In this document: piece after piece, positions 9,563-18,618 of the stretch
Numbering within the stretch: position 1 is the first letter of the stretch
Layout of the letters: each line of letters starts with the position of its first letter
Assembly (NCBI RefSeq): GCF_003151135.1
Contig: NZ_QEQK01000012.1
Coordinates: 62,001-126,000, forward strand
Source: Abyssibacter profundi
GTDB taxonomy: Bacteria; Pseudomonadota; Gammaproteobacteria; Nevskiales; OUC007
Reading direction: 5' to 3'
Length of the DNA stretch: 64,000 nt
Position numbers and translations under genes: made by a program
Notes under the pieces: generated by a model
The model's input: only the letters and a program-made list of their open reading frames with translations
Database searches by the model: none
Told to the model about the DNA's origin: nothing

Positions 9563-10681
9563 CTAGCTGTTCGGTTGCGGGTTCTTGACCTTGTCCAACA
9601 CGTGCACCGGCCGGAAGGCTTCCATGACCAACCCGTAGGAGAAGCGATCGTAGGTCTTGAAGACCAGCAGATTGCCCGCCAGCGTGTCGGGCAGTTGCAC
9701 CTTGCCGTAGCCACTGCGATAGGGGTCCGACACCTTGCGTCCTGACTGATAAATGCTCAGAACGTGACCCGGGGTCAGTCCGTGCATCTGCCCACGGTTC
9801 AACGCGACGATGGCGTACTGGCCGATCTGGGACACGCCCTCATAGACATTGATGATGCGCCCTTCGATTTCGTTGCCCGGCGCATGCGGGAAGAAATTGG
9901 CGCTGAAGACCTCAGCCTCGGAGGGCAGCAGGTAGTCGCCAATCAGAATCTCTCGCACGCTGTCCAACACGCGGGTCACCGCGGGCGTGCCGTACTGCAC
10001 GACCTCGACCTCGCCGATGGGCAAGGCTTCGACCCCGAGGACCCGATTGTCGTCAGGGTCCCGGTAGGTCTCGCCACGACGCACGATCTGGTACGTGGTG
10101 ATGTCTTCCTCGGGCAGGCGCATGACGTAGATCGACATGCCCTCGGCCCCGATCAAATGCTCCCCGACGAATTCCAGCACGTAGGGCGCTTCATCCAGCG
10201 CATCGGCTTCGATGAGACGCGGCCCACGCAAGAAATTGCGAATGGCGTCGATGGGAATCGTCGGAATCGCTGCATCCAGCGGCAGATTGCGCACGCGCGG
10301 CGACAGGCGTTCGACACCCAGCCCGCCGCGCCGGATCTGCGGGCGACCATTGACCCAGACCAGCAGCAACTCGTCACCCGGATAGATCAGGTGCGGATTG
10401 GAAACCTGCGGATTGACGTACCAGACCTCGGGCCACAGCCAGGGGTCGCGCAGAAAATAGGTCGCAATGTCCCAGAGCGTGTCGCCTTTCTTGACGACAT
10501 ACTTCAGCGGCGCATCGTCTGCGACTTCCACCAACGGCGGCGGCGGTGTCTGCGAACGCACCACAGGCGGTGGCGACGCGGGCTCGGCAACCGGACTCGG
10601 TGTCGGCGCAGGATCGCTGGCACAGCCAATGAGCAAGGCGCCCCCGGCAAGCGAACACAGCAACGGTCTATACTTCGTCAT
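9563..10681 (-). CDS. tsaP: LysM-domain lipoprotein, TsaP-like (type IV pilus secretin-associated)
   Basis: 372 residues from the ATG at 10681; the open frame extends 31 codons upstream without a signal peptide. A lipoprotein signal ends LLIGC-ASD. A Pro-rich linker is followed by a LysM peptidoglycan-binding domain at about residues 60-115 (KYVVKKGDTLWDIATYFLRD, then YPGDELLLV), then a larger C-terminal domain. Size, LysM position and location directly between dprA and def match the Pseudomonas PA0020 locus, whose product TsaP anchors the PilQ secretin to peptidoglycan. The locus match is the main argument for TsaP over a generic LysM protein. It is divergent from def across a 113-bp gap that must hold both promoters. 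Confidence 0.82.
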   Translation of the reverse strand: MTKYRPLLCSLAGGALLIGCASDPAPTPSPVAEPASPPPVVRSQTPPPPLVEVADDAPLKYVVKKGDTLWDIATYFLRDPWLWPEVWYVNPQVSNPHLIYPGDELLLVWVNGRPQIRRGGLGVERLSPRVRNLPLDAAIPTIPIDAIRNFLRGPRLIEADALDEAPYVLEFVGEHLIGAEGMSIYVMRLPEEDITTYQIVRRGETYRDPDDNRVLGVEALPIGEVEVVQYGTPAVTRVLDSVREILIGDYLLPSEAEVFSANFFPHAPGNEIEGRIINVYEGVSQIGQYAIVALNRGQMHGLTPGHVLSIYQSGRKVSDPYRSGYGKVQLPDTLAGNLLVFKTYDRFSYGLVMEAFRPVHVLDKVKNPQPNS

Positions 10682-10794
10682 TCGCGTCCCCACTCCCAAC
10701 ATCGCGGCTGACAGGACGAGCGACATGGGGGAAACCACGAATGGGACAAACGTGTTTTCCTTGAGCCGCATCAAGTTGTTGCGAGCAATTTAGC

Positions 10795-11301
10795 ATGGCA
10801 ATCCTGAAAATTCTTCACCATCCAGATCCGCGTCTCCGCAATATCGGCAAGCCGGTCGAACAGTTCGACGACGACTTGCAGACATTGATCGACGACATGT
10901 TCGAGACCATGTACGACGCCCCGGGCGTTGGACTGGCAGCCACCCAGGTCGGTATCGCGCTGCGACTCGCCGTCATGGACTGCTCGGCCGAGAAAGATTC
11001 TCCGATTGTGATGATCAATCCCGAGATCATTGCCACCGAGGCCCCCGAGCTGATCGAGGAGGGCTGCCTGTCGGTGCCTGGGCATTACGACAAGGTCCAG
11101 CGGCACGGCAAGACCACCGTCAAGGCGCTGGACCGAGAAGGCAAGCCCTTCGAGCTCACCGGCGAGGGGCTGCTGTCGCAGTGTATCCAGCACGAGATCG
11201 ACCATCTCGACGGCAAGCTGTACATCGATTATCTCTCCCAGCTCAAGCGCAATCGCATCCGCCGCAAGCTGGAAAAACAGCAACGACTCGGCAGCGACTG
11301 A
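10795..11301 (+). CDS. def: Peptide deformylase
   Basis: 168 residues. It removes the N-formyl group from nascent proteins at the ribosome exit using a metal ion. All three signature motifs are present: [11 protein letters not shown] (motif I), EGCLSVPG with the metal-ligand Cys (motif II) and QHEIDHLDG (motif III, HExxH ligands). It starts the def-fmt-rsmB run, which continues toward trkA, and is divergent from tsaP. Confidence 0.98.
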   Translation: MAILKILHHPDPRLRNIGKPVEQFDDDLQTLIDDMFETMYDAPGVGLAATQVGIALRLAVMDCSAEKDSPIVMINPEIIATEAPELIEEGCLSVPGHYDKVQRHGKTTVKALDREGKPFELTGEGLLSQCIQHEIDHLDGKLYIDYLSQLKRNRIRRKLEKQQRLGSD

Positions 11302-11324
11302 GTCCTCATCAACCCAGGTCCGCC

Positions 11325-12266
11325 ATGAAAGTCGTCTACGCGGGAACACCCGATTTCGCGGTGCCGCCCCTGCATGCACTGGTTCAGGCCGGCCACGACG
11401 TTTGCCGCGTCTACACCCAGCCGGACCGACCCGCAGGCCGTGGCCGCAAGACCGCGCCCAGCCCGGTCAAAAAGGCGGCGGAGTCGCTCGGCTTACCGCT
11501 GCGTCAGCCCGCCTCGCTACGCGACGATGAAACCCAGTCCTCGCTGCGCAGCCTCGATGCCGATGTGATGGTCGTCGTGGCCTACGGGCTGATTCTGCCG
11601 CCTGCCGTGCTGGATATCCCGCGGATGGGTTGCATCAACATCCATGCCTCGCTGCTGCCGCGCTGGCGCGGCGCCGCCCCCATCCAGCGCGCCATTCTGG
11701 CCGGTGACTCGCAAACCGGCGTCAGCCTGATGCGCATGGATACCGGCCTGGACACCGGCCCCGTCTTGACCACCGCCACGTTATCGCTGCACGGCGACGA
11801 GACCGCCCAGACGGTGCACGATGCGCTGGCGAAACTGGGCGCGGAAGCGCTGCCGGACTGCCTGACCGGCCTGGCGGATGGTTCCCTGCGTGCCGAGCCA
11901 CAACCTGCGGAGGGCAGCACCTACGCACCCAAGCTGGACAAGCAGGAGGCCCGGATCGACTGGACGCAGGAAGCGGCGACCATCCACCGGGCCATCCGCG
12001 CCTTCAACCCCTGGCCGGTTGCGCATTCTCCACTGGACGGCGAGGTCACCCGCATCTGGAGCGCCCGACTCGGGCCGGCCAAGCTGCATCATGGAGCGCC
12101 CGGCGAGATCATCGCAGCCACCGATGAAGGGCTGATCGTGGCCTGTGGAAATGGCGCCCTGACCATCACCGAGCTGCAATTTCCCGGCAAACGACGCATG
12201 GCTGCCGGCGAGGCGGCCCGCGGTCGCGCGCTGGCCGGCAAACGGTTCTCCTCTCTTGAAGCCTGA
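11325..12266 (+). CDS. fmt: Methionyl-tRNA formyltransferase
   Basis: 313 residues from the ATG at 11325 (MKVVYAGTPDFAVPPLHALV). The open frame extends upstream over the end of def, but only from this ATG does the family sequence begin. It formylates initiator Met-tRNA with 10-formyl-THF. Motifs: PAGRGRK, the catalytic block GCINIHASLLPRWRGAAPIQ with Asn-His, then SLMRMDTGLDTGPV with the catalytic Asp, and a C-terminal tRNA-binding domain (YAPKLDKQEARIDW, IRAFNPWPVA). It lies 23 bp after def and overlaps rsmB by 11 bp. Confidence 0.97.
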   Translation: MKVVYAGTPDFAVPPLHALVQAGHDVCRVYTQPDRPAGRGRKTAPSPVKKAAESLGLPLRQPASLRDDETQSSLRSLDADVMVVVAYGLILPPAVLDIPRMGCINIHASLLPRWRGAAPIQRAILAGDSQTGVSLMRMDTGLDTGPVLTTATLSLHGDETAQTVHDALAKLGAEALPDCLTGLADGSLRAEPQPAEGSTYAPKLDKQEARIDWTQEAATIHRAIRAFNPWPVAHSPLDGEVTRIWSARLGPAKLHHGAPGEIIAATDEGLIVACGNGALTITELQFPGKRRMAAGEAARGRALAGKRFSSLEA

Positions 12267-13521
12267 CGCTCGGGCCGAGGCGGCCCGCGTCGTCGCCGCC
12301 GTCTTCGCGGGCCGCGCGCTGGACGATGCCCTGTCCAGCATGGCGACCTTGCAGGATCCGCGGGATCGAGGCTTTGTCCGAGTGCTGGCCAGTGCCGTGC
12401 TGCGCGACTGGCGCGCATTGGATGCCCTGATCACCCGCATGACGCAGCGCCCCCCCGCCCCGCCGGTACGCGCCCTGCTCGCCGTCGGGCTGGCGCAGCT
12501 TCGCAGCCTGGATACGCCCGAACACGCCGCCGTATCGGCCACGGTCAATGCCACACGGGCCCTCGGTCAGCCAAAATCCAGGGGCTTGGTCAACGCCATC
12601 CTGCGGCGCTATCTGCGTGAACGTAAGGCGCTGGACGCCACCCTGCCCCGGGTCTGGCTCCCGCCCTGGCTGGCCGACCGGATCCGCCAGGATTGGGGGA
12701 CCCAAGCCGACGCGGTGATGGCGCAGTCTCGAGTCCCTGGCCCGATGACGCTGCGCATACACCGTGGCCGCATGACGCTGGACGCAGCCATCAAAGCCCT
12801 CGAAAGCGCCGGCCATACGGTCCGCCCGATCCAGGGCATGCCCGATGCGTTGGTGCTGGCGCAGCCGGTCGATCTTGCCGGGCTGCCCGGCTTCGAGGAC
12901 GGCTGGCTGTCGGTGCAGGATGCATCGGCCCAGCGCGCTGCCGACCTGATCGCACCCCGCGATGGTGAACGCATCCTCGATGCCTGTGCGGCCCCCGGCG
13001 GCAAGACCGCGCATCTGCTGGAGCGGGCAGCCGCCCAGGTCACGGCCATTGATTGCGTGGCCGAACGCCTGGAGCGCGTGGGGGACACGCTCGTCCGGTT
13101 GGGCCTGCAGGCGACGACCCTGGCGGAAGATGCCACGACCCCCAAGGACTGGTGGGACGGCCAAGCCTTTGACGCCATCCTCATCGATGCCCCCTGTTCC
13201 GGCACCGGCGTCATCCGGCGCCATCCCGATATTCCCTGGCTGCGACGACCGGCCGACATCGACCGACTGGTGGCGCTGCAGCGCAAGCTGCTGGACCGGC
13301 TGTGGCCGCTGCTGCGACCGGGCGGACGACTGGTCTACGCCACCTGCTCGGTGCTGTCGGCGGAAAATGCCCTGCAGGTCGAATCCTGGCTGGCGGACAC
13401 GCCGGATGCCCGTCCTCGCCAACTGCCGAACTGGGGCGAAACCGTTGGTCCGGGCCAGCGCATCCAACCCGGCGGTGATTTCGATGGTTTCTATTACAGC
13501 GTCATCGAGAAATCGGATTGA
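12256..13521 (+). CDS. rsmB: 16S rRNA (cytosine-967-C5)-methyltransferase
   Basis: 421 residues starting from TTG at 12256 inside the end of fmt. The N-terminal NusB-like RNA-binding domain (residues 1-~140) is followed by a SAM methyltransferase domain with ILDACAAPGGKTAHLLE (SAM loop). Two catalytic cysteines are visible: Cys314 in DAPCSGTGVIRRHPDI and Cys364 in LVYATCSVL, the order expected of RNA m5C enzymes. It modifies C967 of 16S rRNA. The TTG start and 11-bp overlap suggest coupling to fmt. A 133-bp gap without recognised features follows. Confidence 0.96.
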   Translation: MKPDARAEAARVVAAVFAGRALDDALSSMATLQDPRDRGFVRVLASAVLRDWRALDALITRMTQRPPAPPVRALLAVGLAQLRSLDTPEHAAVSATVNATRALGQPKSRGLVNAILRRYLRERKALDATLPRVWLPPWLADRIRQDWGTQADAVMAQSRVPGPMTLRIHRGRMTLDAAIKALESAGHTVRPIQGMPDALVLAQPVDLAGLPGFEDGWLSVQDASAQRAADLIAPRDGERILDACAAPGGKTAHLLERAAAQVTAIDCVAERLERVGDTLVRLGLQATTLAEDATTPKDWWDGQAFDAILIDAPCSGTGVIRRHPDIPWLRRPADIDRLVALQRKLLDRLWPLLRPGGRLVYATCSVLSAENALQVESWLADTPDARPRQLPNWGETVGPGQRIQPGGDFDGFYYSVIEKSD

Positions 13522-13654
13522 CTTGTCAGTCAGTCAGGCCAGTCGTAAGGTGCGCAGCCAATGAGACTCGTAGCTCGCGCATGCAGCATGTGATGTCGGT
13601 GTTCCGCAAGAAGGCGGTCCGCGCCCACATGCGTCCCGCACCCGGAATGACGGC

Positions 13655-15028
13655 GTGAAGATCATCATTCTGGGTGCCGGTCAGGTGGGCTCCACGCTGG
13701 CCGAAAACCTCGCCGACGAAGCCAACGATGTCACCGTCATCGACACCGATGCCGGTTTGCTACAAGACCTGGCCGACCGCCTGGATATCCGCACCGTCCA
13801 CGGCTCGGCGTCCTACCCCAATATTCTGCGACAGGCCGGCGCCGACGACGCCGACATGATCATCGCGGTCACCGACTCTGACGAGATCAACATGATCGCC
13901 TGTCAGATCGCCTACACGCTGTTCCACACGCCCACCAAGATCGCGCGCGTCCGGGCCGCGGAATACCTAAACGAGAAGAACCTGTTCAATCAGGAAGCGC
14001 TGCCGGTGGACATGCACATCAGCCCGGAGCAGCTGGTTACGGATTACATCCGGCGCCTGATCAAGTATCCCGGCGCTTTGCAGGTGGTGGACTTTGCCGA
14101 CGGCCGCGTCCGCCTCGTGGGTGTGCGGGCGTACTACGGCGGCCCGCTGGTCGGTCAGGAGCTGCGGGAATTGGCCCAGCATATTCCTGGCGTCGAAACC
14201 CGGGTTGCTGCGATTTACCGGCGTGGCAAGCCGATCATCCCCGAGGGCGATACCGTCATCGAGGCCGAAGACGAGGTCTTCTTTGTCGCTGACCAGCGCG
14301 ATATCTCCAAGGTGATCTCGGAGCTGCGCAAAACCGACAAGGAGGTCAAGCGCGTCATCCTGGCCGGCGGGGGCAACATCGGCCTGCGCCTGGCGCGGGC
14401 GCTGGAAGGTCATTGCCAGGTCAAGCTGATCGAACGCTCGCGGGAGCGCGCGCGTCATCTCGCCGAGCAACTCAATCACACGGTGGTGCTGGTGGGCGAT
14501 GCCGCCAGCGAGAACCTGTTGTTGGAAGAACACATCGAATCGGCCGACGTGTTCTGCGCGGTTACGAACGATGACGAGGCGAACATCCTGTCAGCGATGC
14601 TGGCCAAGCAGCTGGGGGCACGCAAGGCCATGGCCCTGATCAACCGCCTGGCCTATGTGGACCTGGTCGAAGGCGGTGCGGTCGATATCGCCATTTCGCC
14701 GCAGCAGTCGACTGTTTCGGCGCTATTGGCGCATGTTCGGCGCGGGGATGTCGTTCGCGTGCACAACCTGCGACGCGGGGCGGCGGAAGCGATCGAGGCT
14801 GTGGCCCATGGCGATCCCAAGTCATCCAAGGTCGTGGGGCGCACGGTGGAGGAAATCGCCTTGCCCAAGGGCACGACCATCGGTGCCATTGTGCGGGGCG
14901 ATCAGGTCCTCATGGCACACCATGACACCGTGATCGAACCGGAAGACCACGTCATCATGTTCATTGTGGACAAGGCGCTGACGCCCAAGGTGGAGCGCCT
15001 GTTCCAGGTTGGGGTGACCTTTATTTAG
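13655..15028 (+). CDS. trkA: Trk potassium uptake system, NAD-binding subunit TrkA
   Basis: 457 residues from a GTG start ([20 protein letters not shown]). TrkA is the cytoplasmic gating ring of the Trk K+ importer. It contains two tandem RCK modules, each with a TrkA-N Rossmann domain (GAGQVG near residue 8; [17 protein letters not shown] near residue 235) and a TrkA-C domain. An acidic residue closes each nucleotide site (VIDTD, LIERS). It is followed 131 bp later by the membrane subunit trkH. The rsmB-trkA-trkH order is typical of Pseudomonas-like gammaproteobacteria. Confidence 0.97.
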   Translation: MKIIILGAGQVGSTLAENLADEANDVTVIDTDAGLLQDLADRLDIRTVHGSASYPNILRQAGADDADMIIAVTDSDEINMIACQIAYTLFHTPTKIARVRAAEYLNEKNLFNQEALPVDMHISPEQLVTDYIRRLIKYPGALQVVDFADGRVRLVGVRAYYGGPLVGQELRELAQHIPGVETRVAAIYRRGKPIIPEGDTVIEAEDEVFFVADQRDISKVISELRKTDKEVKRVILAGGGNIGLRLARALEGHCQVKLIERSRERARHLAEQLNHTVVLVGDAASENLLLEEHIESADVFCAVTNDDEANILSAMLAKQLGARKAMALINRLAYVDLVEGGAVDIAISPQQSTVSALLAHVRRGDVVRVHNLRRGAAEAIEAVAHGDPKSSKVVGRTVEEIALPKGTTIGAIVRGDQVLMAHHDTVIEPEDHVIMFIVDKALTPKVERLFQVGVTFI

Positions 15029-15159
15029 GGAGGCCGGCAACCGGTGGCAAGACCATCGCCTGCGGCCTGGGGAGGACCGATTGACCGCAATGCCATGTCC
15101 GCACGGCGCCTGCTGCCCGGCCTCGTCCGCCGGCTCGACGACGGCTGCACGCTAGCGCC

Positions 15160-16617
15160 ATGCTGAACGACTTCAGTCCGGTTCAGCGTATCGTCGGCCA
15201 GCTGCTGATGATGTTCTCCATCAGCATGCTGCCGCCGGCCGCCGTCGGGCTTTATTTCGGCGACGGCGGCGTCGCGGCCTTTGTGGCGGCGTTTTTCATC
15301 ACGCTGATCACGGGTGCCGCCGTGTGGTACCCGGCCCGCGACCGACGCCGGGAGCTGAAAATCCGCGACGGCATGCTGGTCGTGGTGCTGTTCTGGGTGG
15401 TGCTGTCCTTGTTCGGCGCCATCCCTTTGTATCTGTTCGAGCGCCCGTTTCTATCGGTCACCGACGCCGTGTTCGAGTCGGTGTCGGGGCTCACCACGAC
15501 CGGCGCGACGATTCTGGTCGGTATCGATTCGCTCCCGCACTCGGTGCTCTGGTATCGCCAGCAACTGCACTTTCTCGGCGGCATGGGGATCATCGTGCTG
15601 GCCGTGGCCATTCTGCCGCTGCTGGGTGTCGGTGGCATGCAGCTGTACCGCGCCGAGACGCCGGGGCCGATGAAGGACGCCAAGCTTACGCCGCGGATCA
15701 CCGAAACCGCCAAGACGCTGTGGCTGATCTATCTGGGCCTGACGGTGGTCTGTGCCGTGGCGTTCTGGCTGGCCGGCATGACCTGGTTCGACGCCATTTC
15801 CCACAGCATGTCGACCGTCGCGACCGGCGGCTTCTCCACACATGACCAGAGCATCGGCTATTACAACAGCGCGCTGATCGAATCGATTGCCGTGGTGTTC
15901 ATGATTCTCGGCTCACTGAATTTCGGCCTGCACTACCTCGCCTGGCGCTCGGCCTCGGTCAAGGGTTACGTCAAGGACACCGAGACCCGCATCTTTTTCC
16001 TGGCCATGCTGACGGTCACGCTGGTCGGGACCGCCTACCTGTATCTGGAAGGGACCTACGCCCGGCTGCCCGAGTCGTTCATGGCCTCGCTGTTCCAGGT
16101 GGTGTCCATCGGAACCACCACCGGCTTCACCACGGCTGAATACACGCTATGGCCAAGCTTTCTGCCCATGTTGCTGCTGCTCGGCTCCTTCGTCGGGGGC
16201 TGTGCCGGTGGCACCACCGGCGGCATGAAGGTGATCCGCTTCTCGCTCATCGTGCGTCAGGGCCGCCGCGAGATCATGCAGCTGCTGCACCCCAGCGCCG
16301 AGCTGCCGATTAAGGTCGGTGCCAAACGCGTGCCCGACCGGGTCATCAACGCGGTCTGGGGGTTTTTTGCCGCCTATGTGCTGATCTTCGTCGCCATGCT
16401 GCTGGCACTCATGGGTTTCGGCCTGGATGAGGTGACCGCTTGGTCGGCCGTGGCGGCCTGCCTCAACAACCTGGGCCCGGGCCTGGGCGAGGTGGCGTCA
16501 AATATGGCGTCGCTGGGAGACCCCGAGAAATGGATTCTGGTGCTGGCCATGTTCTTCGGCCGGCTGGAGATCTTCACCCTGCTGGCCATTTTCACCCCGG
16601 CGTTCTGGCGGCGATGA
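15160..16617 (+). CDS. trkH: Trk potassium uptake system, membrane channel TrkH/TrkI
   Basis: 485 residues, inner membrane. Four M1-P-M2-like repeats carry selectivity-filter segments such as SVSGLTTTGATI, STVATGGFSTHD, SIGTTTGFTTAEY and ACLNNLGPGLG. Ten or more hydrophobic helices are visible. It imports K+ with TrkA as the regulatory partner. There is no obvious Shine-Dalgarno before the ATG at 15160. The 131-bp gap after trkA contains no recognised feature. The stop overlaps the next small gene (ATGA). Confidence 0.95.
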   Translation: MLNDFSPVQRIVGQLLMMFSISMLPPAAVGLYFGDGGVAAFVAAFFITLITGAAVWYPARDRRRELKIRDGMLVVVLFWVVLSLFGAIPLYLFERPFLSVTDAVFESVSGLTTTGATILVGIDSLPHSVLWYRQQLHFLGGMGIIVLAVAILPLLGVGGMQLYRAETPGPMKDAKLTPRITETAKTLWLIYLGLTVVCAVAFWLAGMTWFDAISHSMSTVATGGFSTHDQSIGYYNSALIESIAVVFMILGSLNFGLHYLAWRSASVKGYVKDTETRIFFLAMLTVTLVGTAYLYLEGTYARLPESFMASLFQVVSIGTTTGFTTAEYTLWPSFLPMLLLLGSFVGGCAGGTTGGMKVIRFSLIVRQGRREIMQLLHPSAELPIKVGAKRVPDRVINAVWGFFAAYVLIFVAMLLALMGFGLDEVTAWSAVAACLNNLGPGLGEVASNMASLGDPEKWILVLAMFFGRLEIFTLLAIFTPAFWRR

Positions 16618-16940
16618 CCCTGCGCGACCGACTCGAGGCCGCGCTGGCCGCCGGACAAGACTCGGCCCTGCTGCGCTTCACGCTCGGTGACCTGCTGGCC
16701 AAGTCCGGCGAGCTTGAGGCCGCCATCGAACACCTGCAGCAGGCCGTGGTGCTCGATCCGAACTATTCGGCCGCCTGGGCACTGCTGGGTCGCAGCCAGA
16801 TCAAAGCCAACCGCCCGGACGCGGCGCGGGACACGCTGACTCGCGGCCTGGCCGTGGCCCGCGAGCAAGGCGACCGACAGGCCGAGCGCAGCATGGGCGT
16901 GTTTCTGAAACGGCTCGCACCGGACTCGGCCACTCCGTGA
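16614..16940 (+). CDS. Small tetratricopeptide-repeat protein
   Basis: 108 residues from the ATG at 16614, which overlaps the trkH stop by 4 bp. About two and a half TPR units are recognisable (ALLRFTLGDLLAKSGELEAA, then HLQQAVVLDPNYSAAWALLG, then AARDTLTRGLAVAREQGD). It has no signal peptide or catalytic motif and is probably a cytoplasmic scaffold. The 4-bp overlap argues for expression with trkH, but no role in K+ transport can be claimed. Confidence 0.85.
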   Translation: MTLRDRLEAALAAGQDSALLRFTLGDLLAKSGELEAAIEHLQQAVVLDPNYSAAWALLGRSQIKANRPDAARDTLTRGLAVAREQGDRQAERSMGVFLKRLAPDSATP

Positions 16941-17031
16941 TCGCTGCGCACGGCCCTGGCTGATTGCGCACCCCGACCCCGCATGCGAGCCTTGTCCCGT
17001 CCCCTGCGCTACCCGCCTCGAGAAACTCGAC

Positions 17032-17973
17032 ATGTCCGTTTTCACCCCGGTCACCCGCCGCTCTCTAGAGCCGTTCCTGGCCCGTTACCACGTTGGTTCG
17101 CTGGTCAACTTTCATGGCATTAGCGAAGGGGTTGAGAACACCAACTACTTTGTCGACACCAGCGATGGGCAGTTCGTGCTGACGCTGTTCGAGCGGCTGA
17201 ACTACGACCAGCTGCCGTATTTTCTTGGGCTGATGGATCACCTGCATCAGCGGGGCGTGCCCACGCCCGCCCCGCGCCGCGCCCGGGATGGCGCCCTGAG
17301 CCAACCCCTGCTGGGCAAGCCGGCTGCACTGGTCGACCGTATCCCCGGCATCGGGGTGGCCGACGCCTCGGCCCGGCAATGCGCCGCGGTCGGCGAGGCG
17401 CTGGCGCGCCTGCACACCGATGGGCAGGGCTTTGACGGGCACCGCCCCCCCGATCGCAGCAGCGACTGGTGGCAGGCCACCGCCGAGGCCCTGCGCCCGC
17501 AGCTGGAAACCGATGAATGCGAACTGCTGGATGACGAACTGGCGTTTCAGGCAGGCGTCGACCGCAGTCACCTGCCCAGCGGGGTCATTCATGCCGACCT
17601 GTTTCGCGACAACGCGCTGTTTGCCGGAGAGCAGCTATCGGGACTGATCGACTGGTACTACGCCTGCAACGACCGGTTCATTTATGACCTGGCCGTGGCG
17701 GTCAACGACTGGTGCGTGGACGAACACTGGGCCCCGCGCGCCGATCATTGGACGCAACTGTTGGCGGCCTACGCCGCCGTGCGCCCCTTCACCGACGCCG
17801 AGCGTGTGGTGTGGAGCGCCGAGCTGCGCGCCAGCGCACTGCGATTCTGGCTGTCCCGACTCTACGACCGCTGCTTCCCCCGCGGCGGCGATCTGACCCT
17901 GATCAAGGATCCGACTCCACAACGCCGACGCCTGGAGCGCTGGCGTGCCGGCGAGGCACTGCCACTACCCTGA
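17032..17973 (+). CDS. thrB: Homoserine kinase, choline-kinase-fold type
   Basis: 313 residues. It phosphorylates homoserine in threonine synthesis. It belongs to the aminoglycoside/choline-kinase-like fold used by Pseudomonas-type ThrB, not the GHMP kinase of E. coli. Characteristic N-terminus GVENTNYFVDTSDGQFVLTL; catalytic loop GVIHADLFRDNALF (H-x-D-x4-N) and metal-binding LSGLIDWYYACND (the D of the DFG-like motif), with VNDWC downstream. It follows the TPR gene by 91 bp and precedes a GST gene by 18 bp. Confidence 0.93.
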   Translation: MSVFTPVTRRSLEPFLARYHVGSLVNFHGISEGVENTNYFVDTSDGQFVLTLFERLNYDQLPYFLGLMDHLHQRGVPTPAPRRARDGALSQPLLGKPAALVDRIPGIGVADASARQCAAVGEALARLHTDGQGFDGHRPPDRSSDWWQATAEALRPQLETDECELLDDELAFQAGVDRSHLPSGVIHADLFRDNALFAGEQLSGLIDWYYACNDRFIYDLAVAVNDWCVDEHWAPRADHWTQLLAAYAAVRPFTDAERVVWSAELRASALRFWLSRLYDRCFPRGGDLTLIKDPTPQRRRLERWRAGEALPLP

Positions 17974-17991
17974 CCCGGCCGGAGACCGACC

Positions 17992-18594
17992 ATGCAATTG
18001 CTTTGTACCCCGACCTCACCCTTTGCGCGCAAAGTGCGCATGTTTGCCATCGAAAAGGGGCTGAGCGACGTGCTGAAGGTCGTGCACACCAATCCGCTGG
18101 AGGATCCGGCAACCCTGCTGGCGATCAATCCGCTGGCCAAGATTCCAGCCCTGATCACCGGCGATGGGCAGCCGCTTTATGACAGCCGGGTGATCTGCGC
18201 GTTTCTGGACAGCCTGGCACCCACCCCACAGCTCATACCGGATGCTGGCGAGTTACGCTGGATCGTACAGCGGCGCGAAGCACTGGCCGACGGCCTCATG
18301 GACGCTGCGGTGAGTATCGTGTTCGAACGACGCCGACCGGCCGGGGAACAGTCTGCACGGTGGCTGGCGCGCTGGCAGGAGAAAATCGAGCGGGCACTGG
18401 CCACGATGGACAAGGAGCATCGGTCGGTGCCGCTGCTCGCCGCCCGCCTCGATGGGGTGGCCTGTGCGGCCGCGCTGGGTTATCTCGCGTTTCGCCTGCC
18501 GGACATCGAGTGGACGGCGAGCCACCCCGCACTCGCGCGCTGGTGGGCCGAAGTAGCCCAACGACCGGCCGTCGCCCAGACGGCGGCGCTTTGA
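17992..18594 (+). CDS. Glutathione S-transferase family protein
   Basis: 200 residues. An N-terminal thioredoxin-fold GST domain (LLCTPTSPFARKVRMFAIEK, NPLAKIPALI, YDSRVICAFLDSL with the glutathione-binding D/ESR element) is followed by an all-helical C-terminal domain. The SPFARKVR motif, with Ser as the likely activating residue, resembles the YibF/beta-like bacterial GSTs. Substrate unknown. It lies 18 bp after thrB and is convergent with a TonB receptor 24 bp away. Confidence 0.92.
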   Translation: MQLLCTPTSPFARKVRMFAIEKGLSDVLKVVHTNPLEDPATLLAINPLAKIPALITGDGQPLYDSRVICAFLDSLAPTPQLIPDAGELRWIVQRREALADGLMDAAVSIVFERRRPAGEQSARWLARWQEKIERALATMDKEHRSVPLLAARLDGVACAAALGYLAFRLPDIEWTASHPALARWWAEVAQRPAVAQTAAL

Positions 18595-18618
18595 GCCCGC
18601 ATCGACCATGACGCCGAG

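Noticed and set aside
11181-11324. 48-codon N-terminal extension of fmt
   Set aside because: Overlaps the end of def; family similarity begins at the ATG at 11325.
12166-13467. 433-codon minus-strand open frame antisense to fmt/rsmB
   Set aside because: Shadow of rsmB, which has all catalytic motifs on the other strand.
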